Assembly: GCA_041392475.1 (NCBI GenBank)
Contig: JAWKLZ010000001.1
Location: 372,001 to 436,000 of the forward strand
Length of the DNA stretch: 64,000 nt
Source of the DNA: Chitinophagales bacterium
GTDB taxonomy: Bacteria; Bacteroidota; Bacteroidia; Chitinophagales; UBA2359
Reading direction: 5' to 3'
Part shown: in pieces, positions 1 to 8,728 of the stretch
Layout of the letters: each line of letters starts with the position of its first letter
Position numbering within the stretch: the stretch's first letter is position 1
Notes under the pieces: model-generated
What the model was told of the DNA's origin: nothing
The model's input: only the letters and a program-made list of their open reading frames with translations
The model's database searches: none
Program-made: the position numbers and the translations under genes

Positions 1-484
1 CCGAATACTCGTGCATAAACCCTGTTCCCATTCTCAAAGTTGCCTCTTTTTCATTCACCACATTCAGTAAAAACTGTCCATCGAATGTTTGGTACAAACC
101 ACCGCCTACTAAATTGAAGTAACGAAAATCGGCGGAAAATAAACCCCAATTTCCACGTAATCTCGGTGCAACAACGATGGTATTGCCACTCCCATAGCCA
201 ATCGTGGGATGTACTTCAATAGAACTGATATTAGGCATTTCTTTTTCACGACTCAGTTGATAAGTATGGTATTGGAAGCCGAGCGAAAAAAAGTCAAAGG
301 CAATATCAATAAAAAAGTTACCACCAGAACTACTTCCATTGCCATTGTTATCCCCATCACTATTGTTGCTATTACTTTCCGATGCGTCTTTAATGTCTTC
401 AACTTGGGCATACAACTTTATACCACTTGCAGAAAGTATCAATAAAAAGAAGCCTATATGGAAGAGAAAGTGTTTATAGTTCAT
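1..484 (-). CDS. Secreted/outer-membrane protein, 3' end outside window
   Basis: Open frame on the minus strand from an ATG at 484 to the window edge without a stop, about 161 residues. It begins with a signal peptide (MNYKHFLFHIGFFLLILSAS...LYAQ) followed by a low-complexity Asn/Ser/Gly stretch (residues about 35-52). After that comes a region rich in alternating hydrophobic and aromatic residues (FDFFSLGFQYHTYQLS, GLFSADFRYFNLVGGGLY), which looks like beta-barrel or beta-sandwich strands of an outer-membrane protein. I do not recognise a named family. The C-terminus is missing because the window starts inside the gene. The role is unknown; export to the envelope is inferred from the signal peptide only. 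Confidence 0.7.
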   Translation of the reverse strand, partial: MNYKHFLFHIGFFLLILSASGIKLYAQVEDIKDASESNSNNSDGDNNGNGSSSGGNFFIDIAFDFFSLGFQYHTYQLSREKEMPNISSIEVHPTIGYGSGNTIVVAPRLRGNWGLFSADFRYFNLVGGGLYQTFDGQFLLNVVNEKEATLRMGTGFMHEYS

Positions 485-659
485 ATTTGAATTATTTTTT
501 GTTTCTTACTGCAAAGTAAAATAAAAATTACCACCCCATCAATTACATTTTTAACCATTTATTTCGTGAAAAGGTTATTTTTGAGTAATCTAAATACTAA
601 TTGCTGAATCTTGCGGTTTAAAATTAAACAAACATTCCACTAATTATTTTTTAGTTTAT

Positions 660-1604
660 ATGCACCAAGAAAGTTGGATATATAGAGGTAAATTTAAAAG
701 ACATTTACTGCAACTCTCACATGATTTCTCCAATGGCAATTTAGTCTTGACATTGGATGGATTCAAGTTGTCCGAAGAAGTCATACTTGAAAGTGAAGAC
801 TTGAAAATATTCAGCTTTTTTATTGATGGTGAACTTTTTGAGATTAAAATAACAAGACAAAATAAGCAATTTGTATATGAATTTATTCCCCATGTCTATT
901 CTACAAGTCATGTAGGAAAAACACGGAAAAAAGCTGCAAAATGGGAATTGCTTAGTGTCAATACAGGTATTACCATCATTGTAATTGCCTTACTATCTGC
1001 AATACTGTACTTTACTTTTTTTTCCAACGATGCAGCCCCCCCGCTCAGTTTAGGAGGTTTGACTGCTGTTGCAACTATCACCGAAATTAATGCGAACAAA
1101 GAACACTTATTGAAGACTGAAGATGGGAAAACAAAATCACTTAGAGGGAATATTCGATACAAATTCAAGGTCTTAGATGAATGGTATTATGGTGATGCTT
1201 ACCTCTACAAAAAAATGGACTTTTATTATCTTGCCAAAACAGGATTGCCTATTCAAACTGGTGATGAATTTATGGTTCTGTATAGCGAAAATAATCCCAA
1301 CAACAACCACATATTATTCGACCATCCGAGTGAACAAAAATTGGCACAATACCAGCTCATGGCAAGAGAGTCATGCCTAAAAAACCTACCTCCCAATATT
1401 CCTACTGACAAGGAATTGACTTATTGTGAATGTCTAAAAGCGTATCTTTTCCAACAATATGATTTGAAGGGATTGGCAAATATGATTCACCAAACAAAGA
1501 GTAAGACAGCCTTTGAAGACTTTAATGAGAAAACCTACCAAAAATTTATGAATGAAAGCCGTCAGCAAGAAATACAGAAAAACTGTTTAGACCAGTTGTT
1601 TTGA
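660..1604 (+). CDS. Hypothetical membrane protein with one central TM segment
   Basis: 314 residues. The first roughly 95 residues are soluble and strand-rich. One membrane segment (about residues 98-120, TGITIIVIALLSAILYF) is followed by a soluble domain holding a short region reminiscent of DUF3592-type proteins (VAT-ITEI..., 'YKFKVLDEWYYGDAYLY', then 'TGDEFMVLYSENNPNNN'). In that family this is a small extracytoplasmic beta domain, so the match here is an inference. The C-terminus has three Cys residues spread over a helical tail. It ends 18 bp inside the convergent BrkB-family gene, so the two 3' ends overlap on opposite strands. No operon partner; function unknown. Confidence 0.75.
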   Translation: MHQESWIYRGKFKRHLLQLSHDFSNGNLVLTLDGFKLSEEVILESEDLKIFSFFIDGELFEIKITRQNKQFVYEFIPHVYSTSHVGKTRKKAAKWELLSVNTGITIIVIALLSAILYFTFFSNDAAPPLSLGGLTAVATITEINANKEHLLKTEDGKTKSLRGNIRYKFKVLDEWYYGDAYLYKKMDFYYLAKTGLPIQTGDEFMVLYSENNPNNNHILFDHPSEQKLAQYQLMARESCLKNLPPNIPTDKELTYCECLKAYLFQQYDLKGLANMIHQTKSKTAFEDFNEKTYQKFMNESRQQEIQKNCLDQLF

Positions 1605-2486
1605 CCTGTTTTGAATACCGATATTCAACTCAAAACCAATAATCAACATCAAGGCAATTCCATAATAACATACCATAAGTACAATCAAAGCACCTAATGA
1701 TCCATACAATTTGTCAAACTCACCAAAAGTATTGACGAAATAGCCAAAAATTTTCAGGAAAAGAAGAGAGCAGAAGGTCGCCAATATAGTCCCAGGACTT
1801 ACATATCCCCATTTGCTATTTTCTACCACAGGAGCAAGTCGGTAAATAAGGGCAATCACGTTGTAAACAAGCAGGAAAGCTGTGATAATTTGAAGTAAGC
1901 TCAATCCTATTACTGCAAAACTACTTTCAGCGTGTAGAGAGTTAATGAGCAGGTTGATGAGGTATTGTCCTACCAAAATGGCAACTACAGAGATAATGGT
2001 CACTAAAAAAATGAGCAGCGTAACATTAATAGAAACCAATACTCTACGAAGAAAACTGCGGTTGTAAAAAGCCGTATCTTGGCGGCCACTCAATGCCAAC
2101 ATCAAAGACCGAACACCATTGGACGCAAAATACAAGGTAAGCAAAACACTCAATGATAGTAAACCGCCTGATCCTGAGGAAGTACCAATAAGTTCCCCAA
2201 TTGTATATCTCGCCATTTCTTGGGCATTGAGAGGAAGTAAATACATCACGAAATCCAAAAGGGTAGTGCTGAAATCTTGAATGGGAATATAGGCAATGAT
2301 GGAAAAAAACAACAATAAGGTAGGAAAACTGGCCAAAAGAATATTGAAAGCAGCGGCAGATGCTCTATTGTGAATAGAATCTCGCCCTACTTCTCGCCAA
2401 ATGAATTCCAATACATTGTAAATTGGAACTCCATTGAAGCCAGGTAAGCTAAGTTTTTTGAGTTGCGATAATTTATTCTTAATCAT
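1587..2486 (-). CDS. YihY/BrkB-family inner-membrane protein
   Basis: 299 residues, the usual length for the YihY/virulence factor BrkB family (once annotated as RNase BN, wrongly). Family marks are the N-terminal RASAAAFNILLASFPTLL segment leading into the first helix, several further hydrophobic helices, and the C-terminal YGSLGALIVLMVCYYGIAL helix ending in a conserved Glu-Leu-Asn. It is expected to be a polytopic inner-membrane protein; the transported substrate is not established for the family. Its 3' end overlaps the preceding convergent gene by 18 bp. It stands alone: the DUF937 gene upstream on the same strand ends with its own terminator. Confidence 0.88.
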   Translation of the reverse strand: MIKNKLSQLKKLSLPGFNGVPIYNVLEFIWREVGRDSIHNRASAAAFNILLASFPTLLLFFSIIAYIPIQDFSTTLLDFVMYLLPLNAQEMARYTIGELIGTSSGSGGLLSLSVLLTLYFASNGVRSLMLALSGRQDTAFYNRSFLRRVLVSINVTLLIFLVTIISVVAILVGQYLINLLINSLHAESSFAVIGLSLLQIITAFLLVYNVIALIYRLAPVVENSKWGYVSPGTILATFCSLLFLKIFGYFVNTFGEFDKLYGSLGALIVLMVCYYGIALMLIIGFELNIGIQNRSKQLV

Positions 2487-2529
2487 TCAATTATCAAACA
2501 CAAGTTAAAGTGTTTTTTAGGGCAGTGAA

Positions 2530-2576
2530 TAAAAAAAAGATACAGAAAATTGAGCAAGCTCTCATCATCTGTATCT
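2530..2576 (-). terminator. Intrinsic terminator of the DUF937 gene
   Basis: Perfect 9-bp inverted repeat AGATACAGA (2538-2546) / TCTGTATCT (2568-2576) with a smaller GAGC/GCTC stem inside the loop. Read on the minus strand, the outer stem is followed at once by a run of eight T (plus-strand A run 2530-2537). It lies 26 bp past the stop of the minus-strand DUF937 gene, so it fits a rho-independent terminator for that gene. Confidence 0.75.
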
Positions 2577-2601
2577 CATAAATTTCAGTTTTATGTTTTG
2601 T

Positions 2602-3213
2602 TTATTTTAGTTGACTGCTGCGACCGTTCATCCAGTTTTTCAAAAAACTCATGCCCATTCCAGCTACATCATCCCATACATTTCCGTCACCATCAGCATC
2701 CAACAATTTGCCAATCATACCCATGTTTTTAGGATCTGTTTTAGCTACTTGCGTCACTGAAGTTTTCAACATATCAGACAATTGATCTTCCTGCAAGTTT
2801 TTTTCTTTTTGTTGTGCTCCCAACATTCCCATAATCATAGGAGCGGCAATTTGCATCAATGATACAACTTCGGCCATATTCAAACCTGAGTTATTACCCA
2901 CAAATTTTGCCACCTCAGGTGTTTGTTCCCCCAATACATGACGCAAGATACCGCTACCTTTTCCAGTCATATAGTTGGTAATAAAACTACTCAATCCACT
3001 CATAATGCTTCCATCATGATCGTTTTCTACTGCATTGAAGAGAGAAGAAGATCCTTCCTTACTCGCTGCATTGTTCGCCAAAGCAGTGGTAAAAATAGGA
3101 ATCAATTGACTCAATGCCAACAATGCTTTTTCACGGTCGATGCCCAAAAAAGCAGCAATTTGACCAATAACTTCCCCCCCAAATTTGTCTGTTAAATAGT
3201 CTAAAAAATTCAT
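2602..3213 (-). CDS. DUF937 domain-containing protein
   Basis: 203 residues. The DUF937 pattern is clear: N-terminal MNFLDYLTDKFGGEVIGQIA, then helical repeats with LIPIFTTALANNA and the Gly-rich GILRHVLGE, and the SLMQIAAPMIMGML helix near residues 125-140. It ends with a DxDGDG-like acidic loop (LLDADGDGNVWDDVAG), common in bacterial members. No signal peptide or membrane span, so probably cytoplasmic. The function of the family is not known (YidB-like proteins). Monocistronic by context, with a strong terminator downstream and an intergenic gap upstream. Confidence 0.85.
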   Translation of the reverse strand: MNFLDYLTDKFGGEVIGQIAAFLGIDREKALLALSQLIPIFTTALANNAASKEGSSSLFNAVENDHDGSIMSGLSSFITNYMTGKGSGILRHVLGEQTPEVAKFVGNNSGLNMAEVVSLMQIAAPMIMGMLGAQQKEKNLQEDQLSDMLKTSVTQVAKTDPKNMGMIGKLLDADGDGNVWDDVAGMGMSFLKNWMNGRSSQLK

Positions 3214-3452
3214 GTTGATTTTATATTTATTTTTGAATGAAAATAATCTTATACTATTGCAGACGATTTTTTACTACAAAAGTAACACAAAGTAGAATGA
3301 AATAAGAGTTTCTAAGTTGTAATAAATTGATAATCAATTGTTTTTCTGTTTCCAGAAGGCTTTTCACTATTATTTAACATAGCAATGATTGGGCATTTGA
3401 CTGCAATGTATTAATTTCGGCACGTTCTTGCAATTGTTTGAATCCAAATGAC

Positions 3453-4706
3453 ATGAATTATTTTTCGACTATCATTCTCTTTTTTTGTATTTGCCCTTTT
3501 TTGATTGCCCAAAATAATGGTAATGATAAGTTTGTAGCGGACGGCAACGTAATTGTCAATACCAGAGACAGCAGTTCATTTACAAACAGTCATTTTCGGC
3601 AATTGGATCAAACCGAAGTGAATCTGCTTTTTAGCTATTATGAGCAAGAAGGCGATCACGCTGCGGTGACAGGCGGTACAGGAAGTGAGGAACTGCACGA
3701 CCTCGAATTTGGCATTGTTGTCAATATTCCATTGGATAGCATTAGTACGCTCAACTTTGACGGAGGGCTGACCTCCTATACTTCAGCCTCCAATGACCGC
3801 ATCAATTTTCGGGTATCTTCTGCCTCTCGTCACGAGTTCAGAGGTCGTGTTGAGGCAACATATACCCGACAGCAACTCCCAAAACGCACTTACTACGGAC
3901 TGAGTGCAGGTTTTTCAGGAGAAGTGGATTACATATCTTCTACCATTGGAGCAAAGTGGGGCATTACTTCTATAGACAACAATCGAAGTTTTGAGGTAGC
4001 AGGGAAATATTACTTTGATATATGGGTTTGGCTGATTTATCCCGAAGAATTGAGGTTTAAAAAGTGGGCGGATACCAAAATTCGAGAAACCTATAATTTG
4101 TCTTTCGTTTATTCACAAGTGTTAAATCCCCGATTGCAGACTTCACTTTTTGCAGAAGGAGTTTACCAGACGGGCTTATTATCCATTCCTTTTCACCGAG
4201 TATATTTTGCCGAAAACAACGAAGTTCGGGTAGAAAACTTACCGAAAGAGCGCTTCAAATTGCCTTTGGGAATCCGTTTGAATTATTATCTCAACGACCT
4301 TTTTGTACTGCGAACCTATTATCGGTATTACCGAGATAGTTTTGACATTGAAGGACATACAGCAAGTATTGAAGTTCCTATCCAAATAAATCCTTTTCTA
4401 TCTTTTGCTCCATTCTATCGCTATCACTACCAAACGGCCTCCAAATATTTCGCCCCCTTCAAAACACATGAATTAGACGCAAATTACTATTCTTCAGACT
4501 ATGATCTGTCAGCACTCAGCAGCCACAAAGTAGGTTTTGGGATTCGATATGCACCCTTGTATGGAGTAGGGCGTTTCAAAACTCCGTTTGCAGGTGGGAG
4601 GAAAGCGACATTATTTGAAGGAGTAGATTTTCGGGCAGCTTATTATCGAAGATCGGATGGATTATCTGCTTTTTTACTAAGTTTGGGTTTGGATTTTTTG
4701 ATGTAA
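3453..4706 (+). CDS. DUF3570 outer-membrane protein
   Basis: 417 residues from the ATG at 3453. An in-frame TTG at 3438 would add five residues, but the ATG gives the better signal peptide (MNYFSTIILFFCICPFLIAQ). DUF3570 features: a mature N-terminus mentioning 'LDQTEVNLLFSYYEQEG', 'DGGLTSYTSASNDRIN', many alternating-aromatic strands typical of a beta-barrel, and a C-terminal RAAYYRRSDGLSAF segment. In many Bacteroidota this family sits beside DUF4266, ApbE-type and thioredoxin-type genes; none of them is here, so this is a solo copy. A location in the outer membrane is inferred; the role is unknown. Confidence 0.82.
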   Translation: MNYFSTIILFFCICPFLIAQNNGNDKFVADGNVIVNTRDSSSFTNSHFRQLDQTEVNLLFSYYEQEGDHAAVTGGTGSEELHDLEFGIVVNIPLDSISTLNFDGGLTSYTSASNDRINFRVSSASRHEFRGRVEATYTRQQLPKRTYYGLSAGFSGEVDYISSTIGAKWGITSIDNNRSFEVAGKYYFDIWVWLIYPEELRFKKWADTKIRETYNLSFVYSQVLNPRLQTSLFAEGVYQTGLLSIPFHRVYFAENNEVRVENLPKERFKLPLGIRLNYYLNDLFVLRTYYRYYRDSFDIEGHTASIEVPIQINPFLSFAPFYRYHYQTASKYFAPFKTHELDANYYSSDYDLSALSSHKVGFGIRYAPLYGVGRFKTPFAGGRKATLFEGVDFRAAYYRRSDGLSAFLLSLGLDFLM

Positions 4707-4720
4707 AACACTACTGAAAT

Positions 4721-5485
4721 ATGACTAAAACACAACAAGGCTCTGTTACTACTGCAATAGAAAACAATATTGCCACTATCACCTTTTTTCACCCTTCACA
4801 CAACTCGCTACCTTCCAAAGTTTTGGCGAACTTATCAACTGCTATCACTGCAATGGGAGAGGACGAATCGGTGATAGTCATAATCTTAAAAAGTGAAGGT
4901 GATAGAACCTTTTGTGCGGGTGCAAGTTTCGACGAATTGGCAGCCATCAATGACTTTGAAACAGGTAAAAAATTCTTTATGGGTTTTGCCAATGTTATCA
5001 ACGCATGCCGCAAATGTCCTAAGTTGATTATCGGACGGGTACAAGGAAAATCCGTTGGAGGAGGCGTTGGACTAGCATCGGCGGTGGATTATTGTTTGGC
5101 TACTCAACATGCTGCAATCAAATTGAGTGAGTTGGCGATTGGAATCGGCCCATTTGTGGTGGGGCCTGCCGTAGCCCGAAAAATTGGCGAATCTGCTATG
5201 TCTCAATTGGCTATTAATGCTACCGAATGGGAGTCAGCACAGTGGGCAAAAAATAAGGGCTTGTACGCAGAAGTGTATGATAGTGTCGAGAATATGGATG
5301 CTGCCATTCAAACACTTGCTACAAAACTTGCGAACTCCAATCCCGAAGCCATGCGTTTGTTGAAGCAAGTTTTTTGGGAAGGAACAGCACATTGGGATAA
5401 ACTCTTGGCCGAACGTGCGGCAATGAGTGGACACTTGGTATTATCCGATTTTACAAGAAAAGCCATTGCCAAATTTCGTACCTGA
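4721..5485 (+). CDS. Enoyl-CoA hydratase/isomerase (crotonase) family protein
   Basis: 254 residues, the normal crotonase length. The two oxyanion-hole segments are visible: CAGASFDELAAIND (about residues 66-79) and GKSVGGGVGLASAVDYCLA (about 108-126). The catalytic-region segment KLSELAIGIGPFVVGP follows, keeping one Glu. The C-terminal helices (NPEAMRLLKQVFWEG, AAMSGHLVLSDFTRKAIAKF) are typical. It likely acts on a short or branched acyl-CoA in the cytosol; substrate and direction cannot be told from sequence. It lies 14 bp after the DUF3570 gene but is functionally unrelated to it. Start taken at the first ATG, which opens directly into the fold. Confidence 0.88.
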   Translation: MTKTQQGSVTTAIENNIATITFFHPSHNSLPSKVLANLSTAITAMGEDESVIVIILKSEGDRTFCAGASFDELAAINDFETGKKFFMGFANVINACRKCPKLIIGRVQGKSVGGGVGLASAVDYCLATQHAAIKLSELAIGIGPFVVGPAVARKIGESAMSQLAINATEWESAQWAKNKGLYAEVYDSVENMDAAIQTLATKLANSNPEAMRLLKQVFWEGTAHWDKLLAERAAMSGHLVLSDFTRKAIAKFRT

Positions 5486-5563
5486 TACACACCTTACATT
5501 CAAGTTATAAGCTTCTCATTTACAAAGTATAGTAGATAAAAATCAAAAGAAAAGAAAAAATAT

Positions 5564-5594
5564 TTGCAGAAATTAACTAAATAGTTTAACTTTG
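5564..5594 (+). promoter_or_regulatory. Promoter of the TetR gene (near-leaderless)
   Basis: A TTG at 5564-5566 (within TTTG) is followed by exactly 20 nt and then TAACTTTG (5587-5594), matching the Bacteroidota consensus TTG-N19/20-TAnnTTTG. Transcription would start around 5601, two bases before the TetR ATG at 5603, so the mRNA would be nearly leaderless. The spacer contains the operator-like palindrome described separately. Confidence 0.65.
5573..5589. promoter_or_regulatory. Candidate TetR operator, site 1
   Basis: TTAACTAAATAGTTTAA contains the palindrome AACTA-AA-TAGTT and lies between the -33 and -7 elements of the TetR gene promoter. A closely related sequence (14 of 17 bases identical) lies before the tolC gene. 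This is the pattern expected for an autorepressed TetR regulator that also controls the adjacent efflux operon. Binding is inferred. Confidence 0.5.
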
Positions 5595-5602
5595 CGGTTA
5601 AG

Positions 5603-6226
5603 ATGGCAAAAGACACAGAACAACTAATATTGGAAGCCGCACGACAACAATTTGTGCAGAACGGTTTTGCTGCTACCCGAATGCAAGAAATAGCAGACGA
5701 AGCAGGCATCAACAAGGCGATGTTGCACTATTATTTTCGGACCAAAGAGAAATTGTACCAAGAAATCATTGGGCAGATATTGAACACTGTTATTCCTCAA
5801 TTTGCAAAGGCAATGGAATATCAGGGAACGGTGATGGAAAAAATTGAAGAAGTAGTTCATACCTATATTTCGGTACTTACCGAATATCCCGACATTCCAT
5901 TTTTCATCATGTCTGAGTTGTCACAAAAACGAGAAAGTTTCATTGTAGAATTGAAAAAACGGGCGCAGTTTTCCCCTGTCATCCTTGCTTTTATGAGTCA
6001 AATGCAGCAAGAAATGAACGAAGGTAAGATTCGGAAAATCCCTCCTGTCCATCTATTGTTGAATATTTTGGCTATGTGTGCTTTTCCATTTATGGCAAAA
6101 CCTATTTTCTGTAACATCATGAATATACCTGAAAACAATTTTGATCAATTGATGCAGCAAAGAAAAGAAGTAATTGTGGACTTTGTGAGAAATGCTTTGG
6201 AGGTGAATGAAAGCAATCAAGAGTAG
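5603..6226 (+). CDS. TetR/AcrR-family transcriptional regulator
   Basis: 207 residues. The N-terminal DNA-binding domain is classic TetR: LILEAARQQFVQNGFAAT, the HTH MQEIADEAGINKAMLHYYF, then RTKEKLYQEI (residues about 8-58). The C-terminal ligand-binding part is all-helical and not assignable. It is the first gene before a TolC-HlyD-ABC-ABC-permease-permease operon on the same strand, resembling the E. coli CecR (YbiH)-YbhGFSR arrangement. It therefore probably represses that efflux operon and relieves repression when a drug or metabolite binds. A promoter and a palindrome shared with the tolC upstream region support autorepression. Confidence 0.9.
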   Translation: MAKDTEQLILEAARQQFVQNGFAATRMQEIADEAGINKAMLHYYFRTKEKLYQEIIGQILNTVIPQFAKAMEYQGTVMEKIEEVVHTYISVLTEYPDIPFFIMSELSQKRESFIVELKKRAQFSPVILAFMSQMQQEMNEGKIRKIPPVHLLLNILAMCAFPFMAKPIFCNIMNIPENNFDQLMQQRKEVIVDFVRNALEVNESNQE

Positions 6227-6248
6227 AAAAGTTTTTAAAACTTTTCTA
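6224..6248 (+). terminator. Palindrome at the TetR stop codon, probable terminator
   Basis: TAGAAAAGTTTT (6224-6235) and AAAACTTTTCTA (6237-6248) form a perfect 12-bp inverted repeat around a single T, and the first three bases are the TetR stop codon. It could separate TetR transcription from the efflux operon. The T-run after it is weak, so termination is inferred from position and symmetry. Confidence 0.4.
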
Positions 6249-6286
6249 TTCTACAAACCCATCTTAAACTTTTTTTTGCTCTAAAA

Positions 6287-6303
6287 TCAACCAAATAGTT
6301 AAA
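6287..6303. promoter_or_regulatory. Candidate TetR operator, site 2 (before tolC)
   Basis: TCAACCAAATAGTTAAA matches site 1 before the TetR gene at 14 of 17 positions, with the core AACyAAATAGTT conserved. It lies 19 bp before the tolC ATG and 9 bp after a TTTG (6275-6278) that could be a -33 element; no clean -7 box follows. Confidence 0.5.
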
Positions 6304-6321
6304 TAAAAAAGTTGAACTTCA

Positions 6322-7623
6322 ATGATGAATAAATTTGCACTTCAAATAGTACTAATTGTAGCCTTGTGGATGTGTCACTTCAATGGGCTAAATGCACAAA
6401 CAACCAATAGTTTGTCATTAAAAGAAGCTTATTTATTATTGGAAAAAAACTACCCCAATCTGCAAAATTCAGAATTGCTCAATCAAATTCACCAAAAAGA
6501 ATTGGAGCAATTAGACATCGCAAAGCTACCTTCAATTTTCCTCAAAGCCGATGCAAGATTGCAGTCTGAAAGTGTCAAGTTGGATGCAGAGGGCAGTACT
6601 CCTTTGCCTTTTGATATCAATCAGCCGTTGGTTTCCTTCAAAACGTATGCGGAGGCAAACTATGTGGTATTGGATGGAGGAATGAATGAAGCACAGCGCA
6701 CATTGAAGGAGGCACAACTAAAGGTAAATCAGCAAAATATTGAAGTCGAACGCTACAAACTTCGAGAGCGCATTAACCAATTGTTTTTGACTATTTCACT
6801 TTTGCGAGAACAATCCAAAGTATTTGATATTTCGCTCAAGGACTTGGAGGCAAGGCGGACACAAATTGCAGCAGGCGTAGAATATGGAGTCGTTTTGGAA
6901 AGTGAATTAACAAAGCTACAAGTCAAAGAAATGGAGCTGCAATCGCAACAGAATCAGCTCGCTTTTCAGTTGTCAGGAATGATTGGAACGCTTGCTACAT
7001 TAACGGGAATGGACTTACCTGACAATATAGAATTGGTCTTCCCTGCAATGTCAAAACCTTTAGGAATTCCTTCAATTAATCGTCCTGAACAAGAATACCT
7101 TCGATTGCAGCGAGGGCTTATTTTGGCACAATCTGACCTGATTACCGCTGCCCGAAAACCGAAACTCAATGCTTTTGCACAAACGGGATTTGGCTATCCC
7201 AACCCCTTGAATATGTTGGACAACAATCCTGCTCCCTTTGCGCTGATTGGTGCGGGCTTTAGTTGGCAAATCACCGACTGGAAAAAGGAAAAGTTGGACA
7301 AATCTCTTTTAACCCTTCAAGCCCAGCAACTTCAAAACCAACAAGAAACATTTGATTTTAATCTCCAATCAAAAGAGGCAAATTATTTGGCAAATATCCA
7401 ACGCATATATGCCCAGATTGAAGCAGATGAGAAAATTGCTGGACTACAAGCAGATATTCTTCAATCTCTGGCAGTGCAATTGGAAGAAGGAGTCATCAAT
7501 ACAACGGAATATATTTTGCAAGTGAATGCGGAATTGCTTGCCCGACAACAGCTCATTGTTCACCAAACCGAATTGCTGCAAACGCAATTGGAGTTTTGGA
7601 ATGAAAGAGGTAGTTTAGAATGA
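6322..7623 (+). CDS. TolC-family outer-membrane efflux protein
   Basis: 433 residues. A signal peptide (MNKFALQIVLIVALWMCHFNGLNAQ; starts at 6322 and 6325 are equally possible) is followed by the TolC/OEP helical repeat pattern. The first half opens 'SLKEAYLLLEKNYPNLQNSELLN' and has long amphipathic helices with YKLRERINQLFLTISLLREQ and 'GVEYGVVLESELTKLQVKE'. The second half repeats the layout, with GAGFSWQITDWKKEKLDK and a C-terminal 'EEGVINTTEYILQVNAELLARQQ'. It should form the trimeric outer-membrane channel for the ABC pump encoded downstream. It is the first gene of the structural operon, 57 bp before the adaptor gene, with a TetR operator-like sequence just upstream. Confidence 0.9.
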   Translation: MMNKFALQIVLIVALWMCHFNGLNAQTTNSLSLKEAYLLLEKNYPNLQNSELLNQIHQKELEQLDIAKLPSIFLKADARLQSESVKLDAEGSTPLPFDINQPLVSFKTYAEANYVVLDGGMNEAQRTLKEAQLKVNQQNIEVERYKLRERINQLFLTISLLREQSKVFDISLKDLEARRTQIAAGVEYGVVLESELTKLQVKEMELQSQQNQLAFQLSGMIGTLATLTGMDLPDNIELVFPAMSKPLGIPSINRPEQEYLRLQRGLILAQSDLITAARKPKLNAFAQTGFGYPNPLNMLDNNPAPFALIGAGFSWQITDWKKEKLDKSLLTLQAQQLQNQQETFDFNLQSKEANYLANIQRIYAQIEADEKIAGLQADILQSLAVQLEEGVINTTEYILQVNAELLARQQLIVHQTELLQTQLEFWNERGSLE

Positions 7624-7680
7624 AAATTAAAATGAGAATAAAAATAAAAAGCATCAACGAAGAATCTAAAAAACAAAATC

Positions 7681-8598
7681 ATGTTCAAATATCTCACATT
7701 TTTTTTCCTACTCCTTGCCCTAACAAGTTGCAAGGAAAAAGCCGCAGTTTCAGACGCTTACGGCAATTTTGAAGCGACAACGGTGATGGTTAGTTCAGAA
7801 TCGAATGGACGTTTGTTGTTTTTGAAAGCAACGGAAGGGGAAACCTTGAAAGCGGGAACTTTGGTGGCGATTGTGGACACAACACAACTACATTTGCAAC
7901 GCAAACAAATTGAAGCAAGTATGGGCGTTTTGCCCAAAAAACTCCAAACAACCTTTGCGGATATTGAAGTGCTGAACCGCCAAAAAACCAATTTGGTGAG
8001 AGAACGAGATAGGGTCAGCCGTTTACTCGCTAAAAAAGCTGCAACTCCCAAGCAGTTGGACGATTTGAATGGGGAAATTGCCGTAGTCGAACAGCGCATC
8101 AATGCTATTCAATCCCAAACCAAAACGGCAAATCGTGGAATTTTGGCGGAGAAAGAACCGATGTTGGCACAGATTGCTATGGTGAATGAACAGATTCGCA
8201 AGTCCTACATTTACAATCCGATAGATGGAATGGTACTGACCAAATTATCTGAACCTTCGGAGGTGGTAGGTATGGGAACGCCACTGTATCGCATTGGTCA
8301 ATTGGATACAATGACCTTGCGGATGTATGTGAGTGCGGTGCAATTGCAACAGTTGAAGTTGGGGCAGGAATTGGAGGTGTTGGTGGACAGTGGTGTAGAG
8401 GATTTTCGCACATTGAAAGGGACGGTTTCTTGGATTGCGGAACAGGCGGAGTTTACCCCAAAAACGATTCAAACGAAAGAGGATAGAGTGAATTTGGTGT
8501 ATGCGGTGAAGGTGGAAGTGCCTAATCCCGATGGTTTTTTGAAGATTGGGATGCCTGCGGAGGTGAATTTTGGGAGTGGGGTTGTGATTGGTGATTAG
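7681..8598 (+). CDS. HlyD-family periplasmic adaptor lipoprotein
   Basis: 305 residues. The N-terminus is a lipoprotein signal (MFKYLTFFFLLLALTSCKEK, lipobox LTSC). It is followed by the membrane-fusion-protein layout: a split biotinyl-lipoyl-like domain ('GRLLFLKATEGETLKAGTLV' and later 'IYNPIDGMVLTKLSEPSEVV'), a coiled-coil hairpin in between (residues about 80-160), and a beta-barrel domain (LGQELEVLVDSGV...). It links the ABC-2 transporter in the inner membrane to the TolC channel. It corresponds to YbhG in the E. coli YbhGFSR system. The next gene of the operon is 428 bp away because a MITE-like element sits in between. Confidence 0.9.
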   Translation: MFKYLTFFFLLLALTSCKEKAAVSDAYGNFEATTVMVSSESNGRLLFLKATEGETLKAGTLVAIVDTTQLHLQRKQIEASMGVLPKKLQTTFADIEVLNRQKTNLVRERDRVSRLLAKKAATPKQLDDLNGEIAVVEQRINAIQSQTKTANRGILAEKEPMLAQIAMVNEQIRKSYIYNPIDGMVLTKLSEPSEVVGMGTPLYRIGQLDTMTLRMYVSAVQLQQLKLGQELEVLVDSGVEDFRTLKGTVSWIAEQAEFTPKTIQTKEDRVNLVYAVKVEVPNPDGFLKIGMPAEVNFGSGVVIGD

Positions 8599-8728
8599 TG
8601 AGTTGGGTTGACTTTGTTTTTTGGACAAAATTTCAGCATGACAAAAGCAAAAATCTCTTGATGTCGACGTTCAGTAACCGCTTCAACTGTTGCCAAAATT
8701 GGAAATTATTGGCAAAGTTTTGCTAAAT

